From the NCBI RefSeq assembly GCF_004116335.1, contig NZ_PDKN01000003.1, forward strand, positions 62,001-126,000: a DNA stretch of 64,000 nt. Reading direction: 5' to 3'. The translations under genes were made by a program, and so were the position numbers. How positions within the stretch are numbered: the first letter of the stretch is position 1; the number at the start of each line of letters is the position of its first letter. Under the pieces are notes generated by a model. That model saw only the letters and a program-made list of their open reading frames with translations, searched no databases and was not told the origin of the DNA. Positions 43,089 through 52,038 of the stretch are shown here, piece after piece. The DNA comes from Candidatus Marinarcus aquaticus (lineage in GTDB: Bacteria; Campylobacterota; Campylobacteria; Campylobacterales; Arcobacteraceae).

Positions 43089-44255
43089 TTAGTGGCTACA
43101 ACCACATCCTCCATCGTTTTTCTGAGCTTGTGTAGCACCTGCTGTTGAGCATGCACTTACCCCTGGAGGTGTGTTTGGTTGAATGGCTGCATTGTCTGCC
43201 CCACCACCTGCATTCACAGCATCAATTTGTGCAATCAATGTTTCTGCTGCTTTCATATATCGTTTTCCTGAAAGGCTCTCTGGATAGTGATAAACAATTG
43301 GTTTACCCTCATCCCCGCCTACTCTGATGGATGGTTCAATAGGAATGTTTCCAAGAACTTGTGTATCATACTGTTTTGCTAACTCTTCACATGTTCCTTG
43401 TCCAAAAATGTCTGATTCTGTTTCACAGCTTGGACATACAAAGCCGCTCATATTTTCAACAATACCGGCAATAGGAATATGCAGTTTTTTAAACATGTCT
43501 AAACTTCTTCGTGAGTCATCCAGTGCAACGTGTTGTGGTGTGGTTACATTGACTCCTGCTGTTACAGGAACACTTTGAGCCAACGTTAATTGAGCATCCC
43601 CTGTACCTGGAGGCATATCAATAAACAGAATATCCAACTCTTCCCATAAAATATCTCTTAAGAGTTGTTCGATGGCTTTCATGATCATCGCACCTCTCCA
43701 AATAAGGGCTTGTCCCTCTTCCATAAGTGAACCCATAGACATCACATCAACACCATACGCTTTAAATGGTTTCGCTTTATTTCCAACGACTTCTACATCT
43801 TGACCTTGAAGTCCCATCATACGAGGAATATTTGGTCCATAAATATCGGCATCTAAAATTCCTACTCGTTTTCCTTGCATGGCTGCAGCTACAGCTAAGT
43901 TTACAGTGGTGGTTGATTTACCCACTCCACCTTTTCCTGAACTGACCATTACAAAATTTTTAATTTGAGGTGCTACGTTTTTGCCACTCATTGAGTTGCT
44001 TTGTTGTTTAGGTGCTTCGGGTTTTTTAATCTCTAATTTGAGATCATCAACACCCACTTTTTGCATACATGCTGTGATGTCTGCACGAAGTTGTTGCTCA
44101 ACATCTTGCGCACTTGAAGTGATTTCTATACTTATGTCCACACCACTTCCATTGACTTGTACATCTTTTACAAAGCCAAAGTCCATGATTGATTTGTTGA
44201 ATCCCGGATATAAAACAGATTGTAATTCATTTTTAATATCAGCTACTGTTGCCAT
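43089..44255 (-). CDS. mrp: Mrp/NBP35-type iron-sulfur cluster carrier ATPase
   Basis: Protein of 388 residues. Residues 1-85 are a MIP18/DUF59-like domain (LQSVLYPGFNKSIMDFGFV), and residues about 95-340 are the P-loop ATPase with deviant Walker A SSGKGGVGKSTTTVNLA and the cluster-binding CPSC in GFVCPSCETESDIFG. It stores and delivers 4Fe-4S clusters to apo-enzymes. The C-terminal tail is unusual, with extra cysteines ending GGCGCSH after a low-complexity Asn/Ala/Gly stretch. AAAGGAAC precedes the ATG. It lies near ispDF, as in Campylobacter. Confidence 0.93.
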   Translation of the reverse strand: MATVADIKNELQSVLYPGFNKSIMDFGFVKDVQVNGSGVDISIEITSSAQDVEQQLRADITACMQKVGVDDLKLEIKKPEAPKQQSNSMSGKNVAPQIKNFVMVSSGKGGVGKSTTTVNLAVAAAMQGKRVGILDADIYGPNIPRMMGLQGQDVEVVGNKAKPFKAYGVDVMSMGSLMEEGQALIWRGAMIMKAIEQLLRDILWEELDILFIDMPPGTGDAQLTLAQSVPVTAGVNVTTPQHVALDDSRRSLDMFKKLHIPIAGIVENMSGFVCPSCETESDIFGQGTCEELAKQYDTQVLGNIPIEPSIRVGGDEGKPIVYHYPESLSGKRYMKAAETLIAQIDAVNAGGGADNAAIQPNTPPGVSACSTAGATQAQKNDGGCGCSH

Positions 44256-44383
44256 ATTTGTTCCTTTATATCGTTAGTTTTTCGTATTGTATGTTAAATA
44301 GGATAATTTTTATCTTAATTAGACGGTTTAATTCCAAAATTTTCTATTAAAAAGGTATTATAGTCAAATTTTGCTTTAGTTCA

Positions 44384-44418
44384 AAAATAAAAAAGGCTTG
44401 GATTTTAGCCCAAGCCTT
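44384..44418 (-). terminator. Rho-independent terminator of thiC
   Basis: AAGGCTTGG (44393-44401) pairs with CCAAGCCTT (44410-44418). On the minus strand the stem runs into a T-rich tract of about 12 bases (44383-44394). Confidence 0.8.
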
Positions 44419-44445
44419 CGTTATTTTTACTCTTTTAAAAAGTGT

Positions 44446-45792
44446 TTATTTGCTTCCCATTGTTGCTGGATGCTTCTCCACAATTTGTTGTGTGATTTTA
44501 TACGAACAAAATTTTGGTCCACACATAGAACAAAACTCTGCTTCTTTAAATACATCTTGAGGCAATGTTTCATCGTGGTACTCTTTTGCTCTCTCAGGGT
44601 CTAAGCACAACTCAAATTGTCTGTTCCAGTCAAAAGAGTATCGAGCATCTGACATCTCATCATCAATGTCTCGTGCCCCTTTTCTTCCTCGTGCAATGTC
44701 TGCTGAGTGTGCCGCAATTTTATACGCAATAATCCCTTCACGTACGTCATTTGCATTGGGTAATCCTAAGTGCTCTTTTGGTGTTACGTAACATAACATA
44801 GAAGCCCCATGCCATCCACCAACGGCAGCACCAATAGCAGAAGAGATGTGATCGTAACCTGCTGCGATGTCTGTTGTAAGTGGTCCTAGAATATAAAACG
44901 GTGCTTCATGGCAATACTCTCGCTCTAATTTCATGTTTCGCTCAATTTGATTTAATGGCACGTGTCCTGGTCCTTCAATCATTACTTGAACATCTTTTTC
45001 CCATGCTCGCAGTGTCAATTCACCTAGGACTTTAAGCTCACCTAGTTGTGCTTCATCACTTGCATCTGCTAAACATCCTGGTCGTAAGGAGTCTCCTAAA
45101 GAGAGTGATACATCATATTTTTTACAAATATCTAAAATATCGTCATACGCTTCATAAAATGGATTCTCTTTATGATAGTGCATCATCCAAGAAGCCATGA
45201 GTGAACCACCTCGCGAAACGATACCCATTTTACGTTTTGCAACGTGTGGCATCATTGACAGAAGAAAACCTGCATGAATGGTGAAATAACTCACCCCTTG
45301 CTGTGCTTGTTTTTCAAGTGTTTTAAGCATCGCTTCAATTGTTAAATTGTTGATGTCATTCCCACAATCATGAATAATTTGATAAATAGGTACCGTACCT
45401 ACAGGCACAGTTGAGTGGGCAATAACTGCTTCACGAATGGCATCCAAATCGCCACCCGTACTTAAATCCATAATGGTATCTGCACCATATTTAAGTGATA
45501 CATCTACTTTTTCAATCTCTCCGTCAATATCCGAAGCCAGTGCAGAAGAACCAATGTTTGCATTGATTTTACACGTAGAGGCCATACCAATTGCCATAGG
45601 GTTAAGGTTTCTGTGATTTACATTGGCTGGTATAATTAAACGACCTCGGGCAACTTCACTTCGTACAAGTTCGACGTCTAGATTTTCTACTTTTGCTACA
45701 TACTCCATGTCTGGCGTAATAATGCCTTGTTTGGCATAATACATTTGCGTTCTTACTTCATCATTTTTATGATTGTCTAGCCAATCTCTCAT
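44446..45792 (-). CDS. thiC: Phosphomethylpyrimidine synthase ThiC
   Basis: Radical-SAM enzyme of 448 residues that rearranges aminoimidazole ribotide into the thiamin pyrimidine. The short bacterial form is shown by [35 protein letters not shown] and the C-terminal cluster motif [13 protein letters not shown] (CxxCxxxxC). AGGATT is eight to nine bases before the ATG. I looked for a TPP riboswitch upstream (45793-46008) and found neither the CTGAGA nor the other conserved sections, so regulation seems different here. It has its own terminator. Confidence 0.95.
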   Translation of the reverse strand: MRDWLDNHKNDEVRTQMYYAKQGIITPDMEYVAKVENLDVELVRSEVARGRLIIPANVNHRNLNPMAIGMASTCKINANIGSSALASDIDGEIEKVDVSLKYGADTIMDLSTGGDLDAIREAVIAHSTVPVGTVPIYQIIHDCGNDINNLTIEAMLKTLEKQAQQGVSYFTIHAGFLLSMMPHVAKRKMGIVSRGGSLMASWMMHYHKENPFYEAYDDILDICKKYDVSLSLGDSLRPGCLADASDEAQLGELKVLGELTLRAWEKDVQVMIEGPGHVPLNQIERNMKLEREYCHEAPFYILGPLTTDIAAGYDHISSAIGAAVGGWHGASMLCYVTPKEHLGLPNANDVREGIIAYKIAAHSADIARGRKGARDIDDEMSDARYSFDWNRQFELCLDPERAKEYHDETLPQDVFKEAEFCSMCGPKFCSYKITQQIVEKHPATMGSK

Positions 45793-46008
45793 AATATAAA
45801 TCCTAATCTAAATTTTCAAAAATTATAGCAGATTAAGATTAGAAAACCTTAATTTACAAAACTAAATTAAAGATATTATCTGCGACGTTTCATTTTGTAT
45901 TATGTCTACTTTATGTAAAGATTAAGTGAGATAATTAATTTTTTTATCGATGAGGGCTTAAGTTTTGTTTCAATATACTATGTAACTTTTTTACACAAAG
46001 GAGTAGAG

Positions 46009-47133
46009 TTGGGTAACATTACACTTGTAATGCTGTGTGCTGGGTCTTCTAGTAGATTTGGTCTGTCTGCCAAGAAGCAATGGTTAAGGACTGAACACAA
46101 TCCTTTGTGGTTATTTGTTACAAACAAATTATCTTCTTATTATGATTTTGACAAAATTATTGTCGTATCTTCCCACCATGAACTGAACTATATGCAAAAC
46201 TTTGATGACCAATTTCATTATGTAGCAGGTGGTCAAACACGTCAAGAGTCGATGAAAAATGCGCTTCAAAAGGTTACGAGCGAATACGTGATGATTTCAG
46301 ATGTTGCACGAAGCTGTGTGCCATCGCATGTGATTGATGCGTTGGTTTCAAACAAAGGGAATGCTGATTGCATTGTTCCATATTTAAATGTCAGTGATAC
46401 AGTGGTGTATGAGGATGAGACGATTCATCGTGAAAATGTTAAACTCATACAGACACCTCAACTGTCCAAAACAGCCAAACTCAAAGAGGCACTGAACTCT
46501 TCAAAAGAGTTTACAGACGACAGTTCAGCGATTAAAGATGCTGGTGGTACCGTTAAGTATATTCTGGGAGATAAAGCTTCAATGAAGTTGACCTTTGATG
46601 AAGATTTAAAACACCTAAGCTGTGTAAAAGCGCCATCAAATGCAACCTTTGTGGGCACTGGTTTTGATATCCATCCTTTTGAAGAGGGCAAAAAGATGGT
46701 TTTAGGGGGCGTTGAAATCGACGTACCGTATGGATTTAAAGCGCACAGTGACGGTGATGTTTTAATTCATTCATTGATTGATGCCCTTTTAGGAGCAGCA
46801 GGTGCAGGAGATATTGGAGAGTTTTTCCCCGATACGGATGCTCAATATAAAAATATTGATTCAAAAAAATTATTAACAGAGATTGTGGCGTTTATTTATA
46901 GCGTGGGTTATGAGATTGTCAATGTGGATCTGACCATCGTTGCACAACAACCTAAAATAAACCCTTATAAACACAACATAAAAACGACCATCTCAGAACT
47001 GTTAAACATACCAAAACAATGTGTGAATATCAAAGCGACCACAGCAGAAAAGCTTGGTTTTGTAGGGAGAAAAGAGGGAGTTGCTGTACAAAGCAGTGCA
47101 GCGTTGAAATATTATGATTGGAAGTGTTTATGA
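46009..47133 (+). CDS. ispDF: Bifunctional IspDF (MEP isoprenoid pathway)
   Basis: Fusion of 374 residues. Residues 1-215 are IspD, CDP-ME synthesis (MLCAGSSSRFGLSAKKQWL and GGQTRQESMKNAL); residues 218-374 are IspF, ME-cPP synthesis (GTGFDIHPFEEGK and HSDGDVLIHSLIDALLGAAG). The fusion is typical of Campylobacterota. The start is TTG 46009, with AAGGAG five bases upstream. The stop overlaps the start of the HP1021-like regulator (ATGA), a conserved gene pair. Confidence 0.95.
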   Translation: MGNITLVMLCAGSSSRFGLSAKKQWLRTEHNPLWLFVTNKLSSYYDFDKIIVVSSHHELNYMQNFDDQFHYVAGGQTRQESMKNALQKVTSEYVMISDVARSCVPSHVIDALVSNKGNADCIVPYLNVSDTVVYEDETIHRENVKLIQTPQLSKTAKLKEALNSSKEFTDDSSAIKDAGGTVKYILGDKASMKLTFDEDLKHLSCVKAPSNATFVGTGFDIHPFEEGKKMVLGGVEIDVPYGFKAHSDGDVLIHSLIDALLGAAGAGDIGEFFPDTDAQYKNIDSKKLLTEIVAFIYSVGYEIVNVDLTIVAQQPKINPYKHNIKTTISELLNIPKQCVNIKATTAEKLGFVGRKEGVAVQSSAALKYYDWKCL

Positions 47134-48017
47134 ATATATTAATCATTGAAAATGAGGTCTACTTAGCCCAAAAAGTTGTCTCAAGGTTACTTGATGACGG
47201 TCACCAGTGTGTCTATGCTGAAACAGCAAATGCCATTCCGGATGAAACAGATTTTGATATTGTTCTTTTATCCACATCCATGCCCAACATCAACTGCAGT
47301 GAAATCATCAAAAAATTTGAAGACTCTATTGTGATTTTATTGGTTTCTTACATCAGTGATGAAACGGTAACAGACCCAATTAAATCTGGAGCCAAAGATT
47401 ATATCATGAAGCCATTCATCATGGATGAATTGCTTCGAAAAATCTACCACTTTAAAGACTGTAGACAGCTCAAACAAGAGCTCAACAATATGCGTCAATA
47501 CCTAGAGTTTATTTTCCGAGATATTGATTTAGAAGATACGCCACTGCACTCACACTTCCCACTGCTGATTGAAACCAACTCACAAAAGTGTGTGGACAAA
47601 ATTGCTTTTGAATTCTCTTATAAACTCAATACGCCTATCAGCTTTATCTCTTTATCTAAAGATAACTGGCAACGTGATATTCAAAACTCTAAGCCTAAAG
47701 AACTTCTTTATTTAACCGATTATCATACGCTTAAAAAATCAGCCAAAGATAACTTAAATGCCATCATTGAAGACAAACAGTGTATTTTATGTTCACTGGA
47801 ATCTGAAGATGACTTTCCGTATGAAAAAACGAAATTGAAAAGACCTGACATGGTAGTGATTAATGATAATATCATGACCATTAACGATTATGTGAAACTC
47901 ATGGTTGTATCGTTTCAAAGCAAATACCCTGATACGGAACTCTCTAAAAAACTGGGGATTTCACGAAAATCTCTTTGGGAAAAGAGAAAAAAACTGGGTA
48001 TTGAGAAGAAAAAGTAA
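47130..48017 (+). CDS. HP1021-type atypical response regulator
   Basis: Protein of 295 residues. A receiver-like domain (1-120) is followed by a middle domain and a C-terminal Fis-like helix-turn-helix (TELSKKLGISRKSLWEKRKK). The phosphoacceptor Asp is replaced by Ser48 in DIVLLSTSMPN, and the acidic pair is Glu-Asn (IIENEV), so control by phosphorylation is unlikely. Position between ispDF and pgpA and length near 298 match HP1021/Cj1608, an orphan regulator that represses origin unwinding and senses redox state through cysteines. Cysteines at 27 and 56 and several later ones are present here. AATATATT with ATGA coupling sets the start. Confidence 0.82.
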   Translation: MNILIIENEVYLAQKVVSRLLDDGHQCVYAETANAIPDETDFDIVLLSTSMPNINCSEIIKKFEDSIVILLVSYISDETVTDPIKSGAKDYIMKPFIMDELLRKIYHFKDCRQLKQELNNMRQYLEFIFRDIDLEDTPLHSHFPLLIETNSQKCVDKIAFEFSYKLNTPISFISLSKDNWQRDIQNSKPKELLYLTDYHTLKKSAKDNLNAIIEDKQCILCSLESEDDFPYEKTKLKRPDMVVINDNIMTINDYVKLMVVSFQSKYPDTELSKKLGISRKSLWEKRKKLGIEKKK

Positions 48018-48026
48018 GGACACCTT

Positions 48027-48497
48027 TTGCGAAAACTATTTTTAACTGTTTTTTACACTGGGCTTAGCCCAAAAGCACCCGGAACCGTTGGAAGCCTTTT
48101 GGCTTTAATCTTGGGACTGGCACTGCTTACATTTATGTCTGTATCCAACCTTTTTATGCTCTCTGTGTTAATTACTGTTATTGCAGTTAAACAGATTGAT
48201 GCGTATGAAAAAGAGGTCGGAGAGCACGACAGTAAAGAGATCGTCATTGATGAACTTGTAGGAATGTGGATTGCCCTTTCTGTATGTAATATCACCATGG
48301 ATAATATGCTTTATATGGCGCCGTTGGCATTTATTTACTTCCGACTCTTTGATATTTGGAAACCATCTATTATTGGTAAGATTGATGAGAAGATTGAAGG
48401 TGGTTGGGGTGTCATGGGTGATGATATTATTGCAGGGATTGCGGCAGGTGTTGCCACTGCAGGTACCTACCAACTCTTGGTAAAATTCATCTTATAA
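48027..48497 (+). CDS. pgpA: Phosphatidylglycerophosphatase A
   Basis: Membrane enzyme of 156 residues that removes the 3-phosphate from phosphatidylglycerophosphate to make phosphatidylglycerol. The N-terminal YTGLSPKAPGTVGSLLALIL, the KEIVIDELVGMWIAL motif (with D-E) and the WGVMGDDIIAGIAAGV motif are family signatures. The start is TTG 48027, backed by AAGGA six bases upstream. A 20-base GAGCGAA/TTCGCTC palindrome follows the stop. Confidence 0.92.
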   Translation: MRKLFLTVFYTGLSPKAPGTVGSLLALILGLALLTFMSVSNLFMLSVLITVIAVKQIDAYEKEVGEHDSKEIVIDELVGMWIALSVCNITMDNMLYMAPLAFIYFRLFDIWKPSIIGKIDEKIEGGWGVMGDDIIAGIAAGVATAGTYQLLVKFIL

Positions 48498-48514
48498 CGA
48501 ATTTCAGCGTCAAA

Positions 48515-48534
48515 TGAGCGAATTTATTCGCTCA
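48515..48534 (+). terminator. Palindromic hairpin after pgpA
   Basis: TGAGCGAA pairs with TTCGCTCA over TTTA, 18 bases past the pgpA stop and 79 bases before the convergent DUF262 gene ends. There is no U tract. Confidence 0.45.
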
Positions 48535-48612
48535 CTTAGACAACTAAGCTCACTCACAAATTAACTCCTCTTCCTTGAACTTCATTACAATATGAATTTT
48601 ATATTTATCTTC

Positions 48613-50676
48613 CTACTTTATTGTAAAACTTATATCATCCAAATCGAACCCTATCTTGTCAACTAATATTCTTAGTCTAGTAAGTATTGAGTCTGCACTT
48701 AGATTTGTATACATATGAAATCCATCAATAGCAAAACTATCTTTATCTTTCGATACACCATCATAATCATAATGATGTTCAAATACTATTTGTTTAAACT
48801 TTACTTGATCTAATTCTGATAATTCAAGATTAACATCAATAAAAAACTCTTTCCAACTTTTTACACTTTTTTCTTTTTCATCCATAAATCTATATGTAAT
48901 TATTTTTTCTCCAGCAAAACTTACATCTTCATCACTTAAAGTGTAAAGTTTAAATTTTTCATTATCTTCTTCTGGTATAAAGTTTGTACTTGGATACTCC
49001 CAGATTTTAAGAGCTCTGTCTTTTAATATATTTGCTCGCTGAATAATTGTATTCTCATTCCATATTTCACATTCTTTTATATATTCATTTAAATATAGTC
49101 TACTATGTTTAAAGCCTTTCTCCATATCCCTTTTCTCTTGAAATGGTCTATTGCTCATTTCTGAGTTATATCCTGTTAACGTAATATTCCCTATCGTATG
49201 TAGATATTTATGATAAATTTCATCATGCTTTTCACCTAGCATATTCCTCCACTTATTATTTAGCTTTCTAGGCATAATATGCTCTATTGTTAACTCATTA
49301 TTATTAATAAGATGTTCAAGTTCAACTCTTTCTTTGTTATTATAGTTTTCTAATTGTTCTAATAAAAATAATTTGTTCTTATTCTTAAAATTATAAATAT
49401 CTTTTAACATAATTTTTTCACTAAATTCATCATTTTCTGGGAATCTTTGAGAGAGTCTTTTTTTAACCAATACATATTTGAATATATCAACATAGTTATT
49501 CTCATAATTATTATATCTTTTGATTTCTCTTCCCAATACCATAAATATTTTATTTAAAGCATTAGTAGGTACTTCACAAATTAGCCTTCTAAAAACATAA
49601 TTTACTATTATATTTAATATTGACTCCACATCTTGTTCATTAATGATTTTTTCTTCTTTATCATGCATTACTTCCATTATAAATGGATATGTTACTATAC
49701 TTTCTAATTTATTGATTTTATATATAATTTTGCTTATAGTATTTGAATTACTACTACTATTGATTATTGCTTTATAATATTTTGAAAATTGTAATAAGTC
49801 TTTCAGTAATGGTTCAACATTATCTATATCTTCTATTGTAAAAAAATTCTCATTTACATATTTTTTAAAATGAAAATATACTTTATTCTTATTAGGGATT
49901 GCTCGTTCTTTTATTGTTAAATAGTCTCTTATGAAATCACTAACATTATAGTTAGTATTTTTTTCTATTCTATTCCAATAGTCATTGTAAAATTCCTCTT
50001 GTTTACTTGGTGTTTCTTTCATTAAAATAAAATTTCTTACTTTGTCTGCTTCTGTTAAATCTAAACCTGTTGAATTAAGACTTTCAAATATTAATTGGGG
50101 GTCGTCTTCACCATTTTTTAATTCTATTTCTACAATTACTAATTGTCTTATAGCTGCAAATAGTTGCTCTAATGATATTTCTTCCTCTAAAATTCTATTA
50201 TAAAAATATTTATAATTAATTGTAATATTTGAATTTTCAATAAAGTCTTCTTCATCTTTAAAAAGTGCAGAAAAGGCTTCTTTGTCATTTTTAACTGGTT
50301 TTAAACGTATTTTTTTTTCATCATTTGAATATTTATTTATTAAATACTCATCTTTTATTTGTTCTTTTTTAATTGTAGTATCCAATAATTCTTTTTCAAT
50401 TATTTTATACATTGCTAATAAACATAGTGATAAAGTTGTTACTCTTTGTTGTCCATCAATAATTAAATATTCTCTATCTTCTCCATTATCATTATATATT
50501 GATACTAGTGAGCCTAAAAAGTGTGTACGGCTATTTTCAGACACATCAATTAAATCATTAAACAATTGCTTACAGTGTTCTTGTTTCCAATCATAATTAC
50601 GTTGATAAACAGGTATAACAAAATGTTTATCAGAACCTTCTAAAAAGTGTAAAAATCTTCTTTCTTTTGCTTTCAT
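48613..50676 (-). CDS. DUF262/DUF1524 protein, GmrSD-like restriction/defence candidate
   Basis: Protein of 687 residues. The N-terminal DUF262 domain (ParB/Srx-like NTPase fold) carries VIPVYQRNYDW and the motif IDGQQRVTT at residues 73-81. The middle is helical. The DUF1524 HNH-type nuclease domain (about 440-560) shows IEHIMPRKLNNKW, HTIGNITLTGYN and NRPFQEKRDM. A C-terminal segment of about 110 residues follows and looks like an extra DUF5655-type domain. This arrangement is that of GmrSD-type modification-dependent restriction enzymes and related anti-phage proteins. Its unusually AT-rich, Asn/Ile/Tyr-rich coding sequence and its lone position between pgpA and carA suggest horizontal gain. 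No methyltransferase gene is adjacent. Confidence 0.83.
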   Translation of the reverse strand: MKAKERRFLHFLEGSDKHFVIPVYQRNYDWKQEHCKQLFNDLIDVSENSRTHFLGSLVSIYNDNGEDREYLIIDGQQRVTTLSLCLLAMYKIIEKELLDTTIKKEQIKDEYLINKYSNDEKKIRLKPVKNDKEAFSALFKDEEDFIENSNITINYKYFYNRILEEEISLEQLFAAIRQLVIVEIELKNGEDDPQLIFESLNSTGLDLTEADKVRNFILMKETPSKQEEFYNDYWNRIEKNTNYNVSDFIRDYLTIKERAIPNKNKVYFHFKKYVNENFFTIEDIDNVEPLLKDLLQFSKYYKAIINSSSNSNTISKIIYKINKLESIVTYPFIMEVMHDKEEKIINEQDVESILNIIVNYVFRRLICEVPTNALNKIFMVLGREIKRYNNYENNYVDIFKYVLVKKRLSQRFPENDEFSEKIMLKDIYNFKNKNKLFLLEQLENYNNKERVELEHLINNNELTIEHIMPRKLNNKWRNMLGEKHDEIYHKYLHTIGNITLTGYNSEMSNRPFQEKRDMEKGFKHSRLYLNEYIKECEIWNENTIIQRANILKDRALKIWEYPSTNFIPEEDNEKFKLYTLSDEDVSFAGEKIITYRFMDEKEKSVKSWKEFFIDVNLELSELDQVKFKQIVFEHHYDYDGVSKDKDSFAIDGFHMYTNLSADSILTRLRILVDKIGFDLDDISFTIK

Positions 50677-50820
50677 AATATACCACCATATTGTTTTATA
50701 AAATAAGTATATTATTTAAATAACTTAATAGTCATAAATTTGCGTCATTTTAGTTTTTAATTTTATAACTGTAACTTAACTACATAAATAGCTAGTTATG
50801 TTTAGATTCAAGGCAGAAGG
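50677..50820 (-). other. AT-rich region upstream of the DUF262 gene
   Basis: This 144-base stretch should carry the promoter of the DUF262 gene on the minus strand (several TATACT/TATAAA-like hexamers). The ribosome-binding site is weak (GGTGG nine bases before ATG). I see no ORF or inverted repeat of mobile-element type here. Confidence 0.3.
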
Positions 50821-50869
50821 GAATTTTAGTGAAGGAGCTTACTGAAGTAAGTGACTGAGCTACAATTCA
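50821..50869. repeat. 49-base imperfect palindrome next to the DUF262 gene
   Basis: Outer arms GAATTTTAG (50821-50829) and CTACAATTC (50860-50868) are complementary at 8 of 9 positions, with an inner perfect CTTACT/AGTAAG stem (50838-50851). It overlaps the next hairpin at its right edge. It resembles a small intergenic palindromic repeat. Confidence 0.5.
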
Positions 50870-50891
50870 TCTTCGAACGCCGAAGATGAAT
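50865..50891 (-). terminator. Perfect 11-bp hairpin after carA
   Basis: ATTCATCTTCG (50865-50875) pairs with CGAAGATGAAT (50881-50891). It lies 21 bases past the carA stop. Its left arm shares ATTC with the adjacent palindrome, so the two cannot form fully at the same time. Confidence 0.6.
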
Positions 50892-50912
50892 ATAAATAGC
50901 TGTTTTAGTGAA

Positions 50913-52037
50913 TTATTTTACTATTTTTGCAAACTCAGCGAAGATATACTTCGACTCATGAGGTCCTGGTGAAGCCTCCGGGTGATGCTGTACTGAGAAA
51001 ATCGGTTTCCCTTTATATCTCACACCCTCAATCGTATTATCAAATAAGTTTTGATGCGTAACTTCGGCAATCTCAGTGATGTTATCAGGCACATTATAGT
51101 TGTGGTTTTGAGCCGTAATCTCAACCACCATTGTCTCAGGATTTGCCACGGGGTGGTTACCACCGTGTTGACCAAATTTCAACTTATATGTGTCATATCC
51201 ATGTGCAATCGATAACATTTGGTGTCCCAAGCAAATAGCAAAGATTGGGATATTTTTATCAAGAAGTTTTTGAACTTCTTTTTTCTCTTCAACCAATGTC
51301 AATGGATCTCCAGGACCATTTGACAAGAAGATTCCGCCAATTTCACCTGCGTTAAATCGTTCAATTAACTCTTCAGCTTTGAATGTTGAAGGTACCACTT
51401 CTACTTCAAGTCCTGATTCAACAAGCTCATTTAAAATGTTTCTTTTCACACCAAAGTCAAGTACCACAACTTTTTTATCACTCATCACCGCTTTATTATA
51501 CGCCATTTTTTCATGGTTCCAAGCACCATATTTATGAATGTAAGACTCTTTTGTAGAGACTTGTTTGATGTAGTTAATCTCTTCAATTCTAGGGCTGTTC
51601 GCAAGCTCTTTTGCCAACTCCTCTTTTGAAAAGATTTCAGTTGAAGCAATCATCATCATTGCCCCTTCATCTCTTAACATTTTTGTCAAAAAACGTGTAT
51701 CAATGTTGCAAATACCCACCACATTGTATTTTTTCAGTAGTGTATCCAAATCCCCTTGTGAACGGAAATTTGAGTGTTCATGATGATAGTTTCGTACCAA
51801 TACACCTTTACAGTGTGCTTGAGCACTCTCCATATCATCTTCATTGACCCCAACGTTACCAATTTCAGGCATTGTAAACGTTACAAACTGTCCTGCATAA
51901 CTTGGGTCAGTGATAATCTCTTGGTATCCTGTCAGTGAAGTATTAAATACAATTTCACCCACTGTTGTACCAGTAGCACCAAATGAATCTGCTTCTAAAA
52001 ACGTTCCATTTTCTAAATATATCCACACTTTTTGCAT
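50913..52037 (-). CDS. carA: Carbamoyl-phosphate synthase small subunit
   Basis: Glutaminase subunit of 374 residues that supplies ammonia for carbamoyl phosphate (pyrimidines and arginine). The N-terminal domain shows TLVGEIVFNTSLTGYQEIIT in the form TTVGEIVFNTSLTGYQ, and the class-I glutaminase domain has IGGIFLSNGPGDP, the nucleophile elbow FAICLGHQML (Cys) and VQHHPEASPGPHES with the His-Glu pair. It is the last gene of the aminotransferase-hisZ-purA-DUF507-carA operon, one base after the DUF507 stop. carB is not in the window. Confidence 0.96.
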   Translation of the reverse strand: MQKVWIYLENGTFLEADSFGATGTTVGEIVFNTSLTGYQEIITDPSYAGQFVTFTMPEIGNVGVNEDDMESAQAHCKGVLVRNYHHEHSNFRSQGDLDTLLKKYNVVGICNIDTRFLTKMLRDEGAMMMIASTEIFSKEELAKELANSPRIEEINYIKQVSTKESYIHKYGAWNHEKMAYNKAVMSDKKVVVLDFGVKRNILNELVESGLEVEVVPSTFKAEELIERFNAGEIGGIFLSNGPGDPLTLVEEKKEVQKLLDKNIPIFAICLGHQMLSIAHGYDTYKLKFGQHGGNHPVANPETMVVEITAQNHNYNVPDNITEIAEVTHQNLFDNTIEGVRYKGKPIFSVQHHPEASPGPHESKYIFAEFAKIVK

Positions 52038-52038
52038 G

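Noticed and set aside
45793-46008. TPP riboswitch upstream of thiC
   Set aside because: None of the conserved segments (CTGAGA and the ACCTGATCTGG region) is present on either strand.
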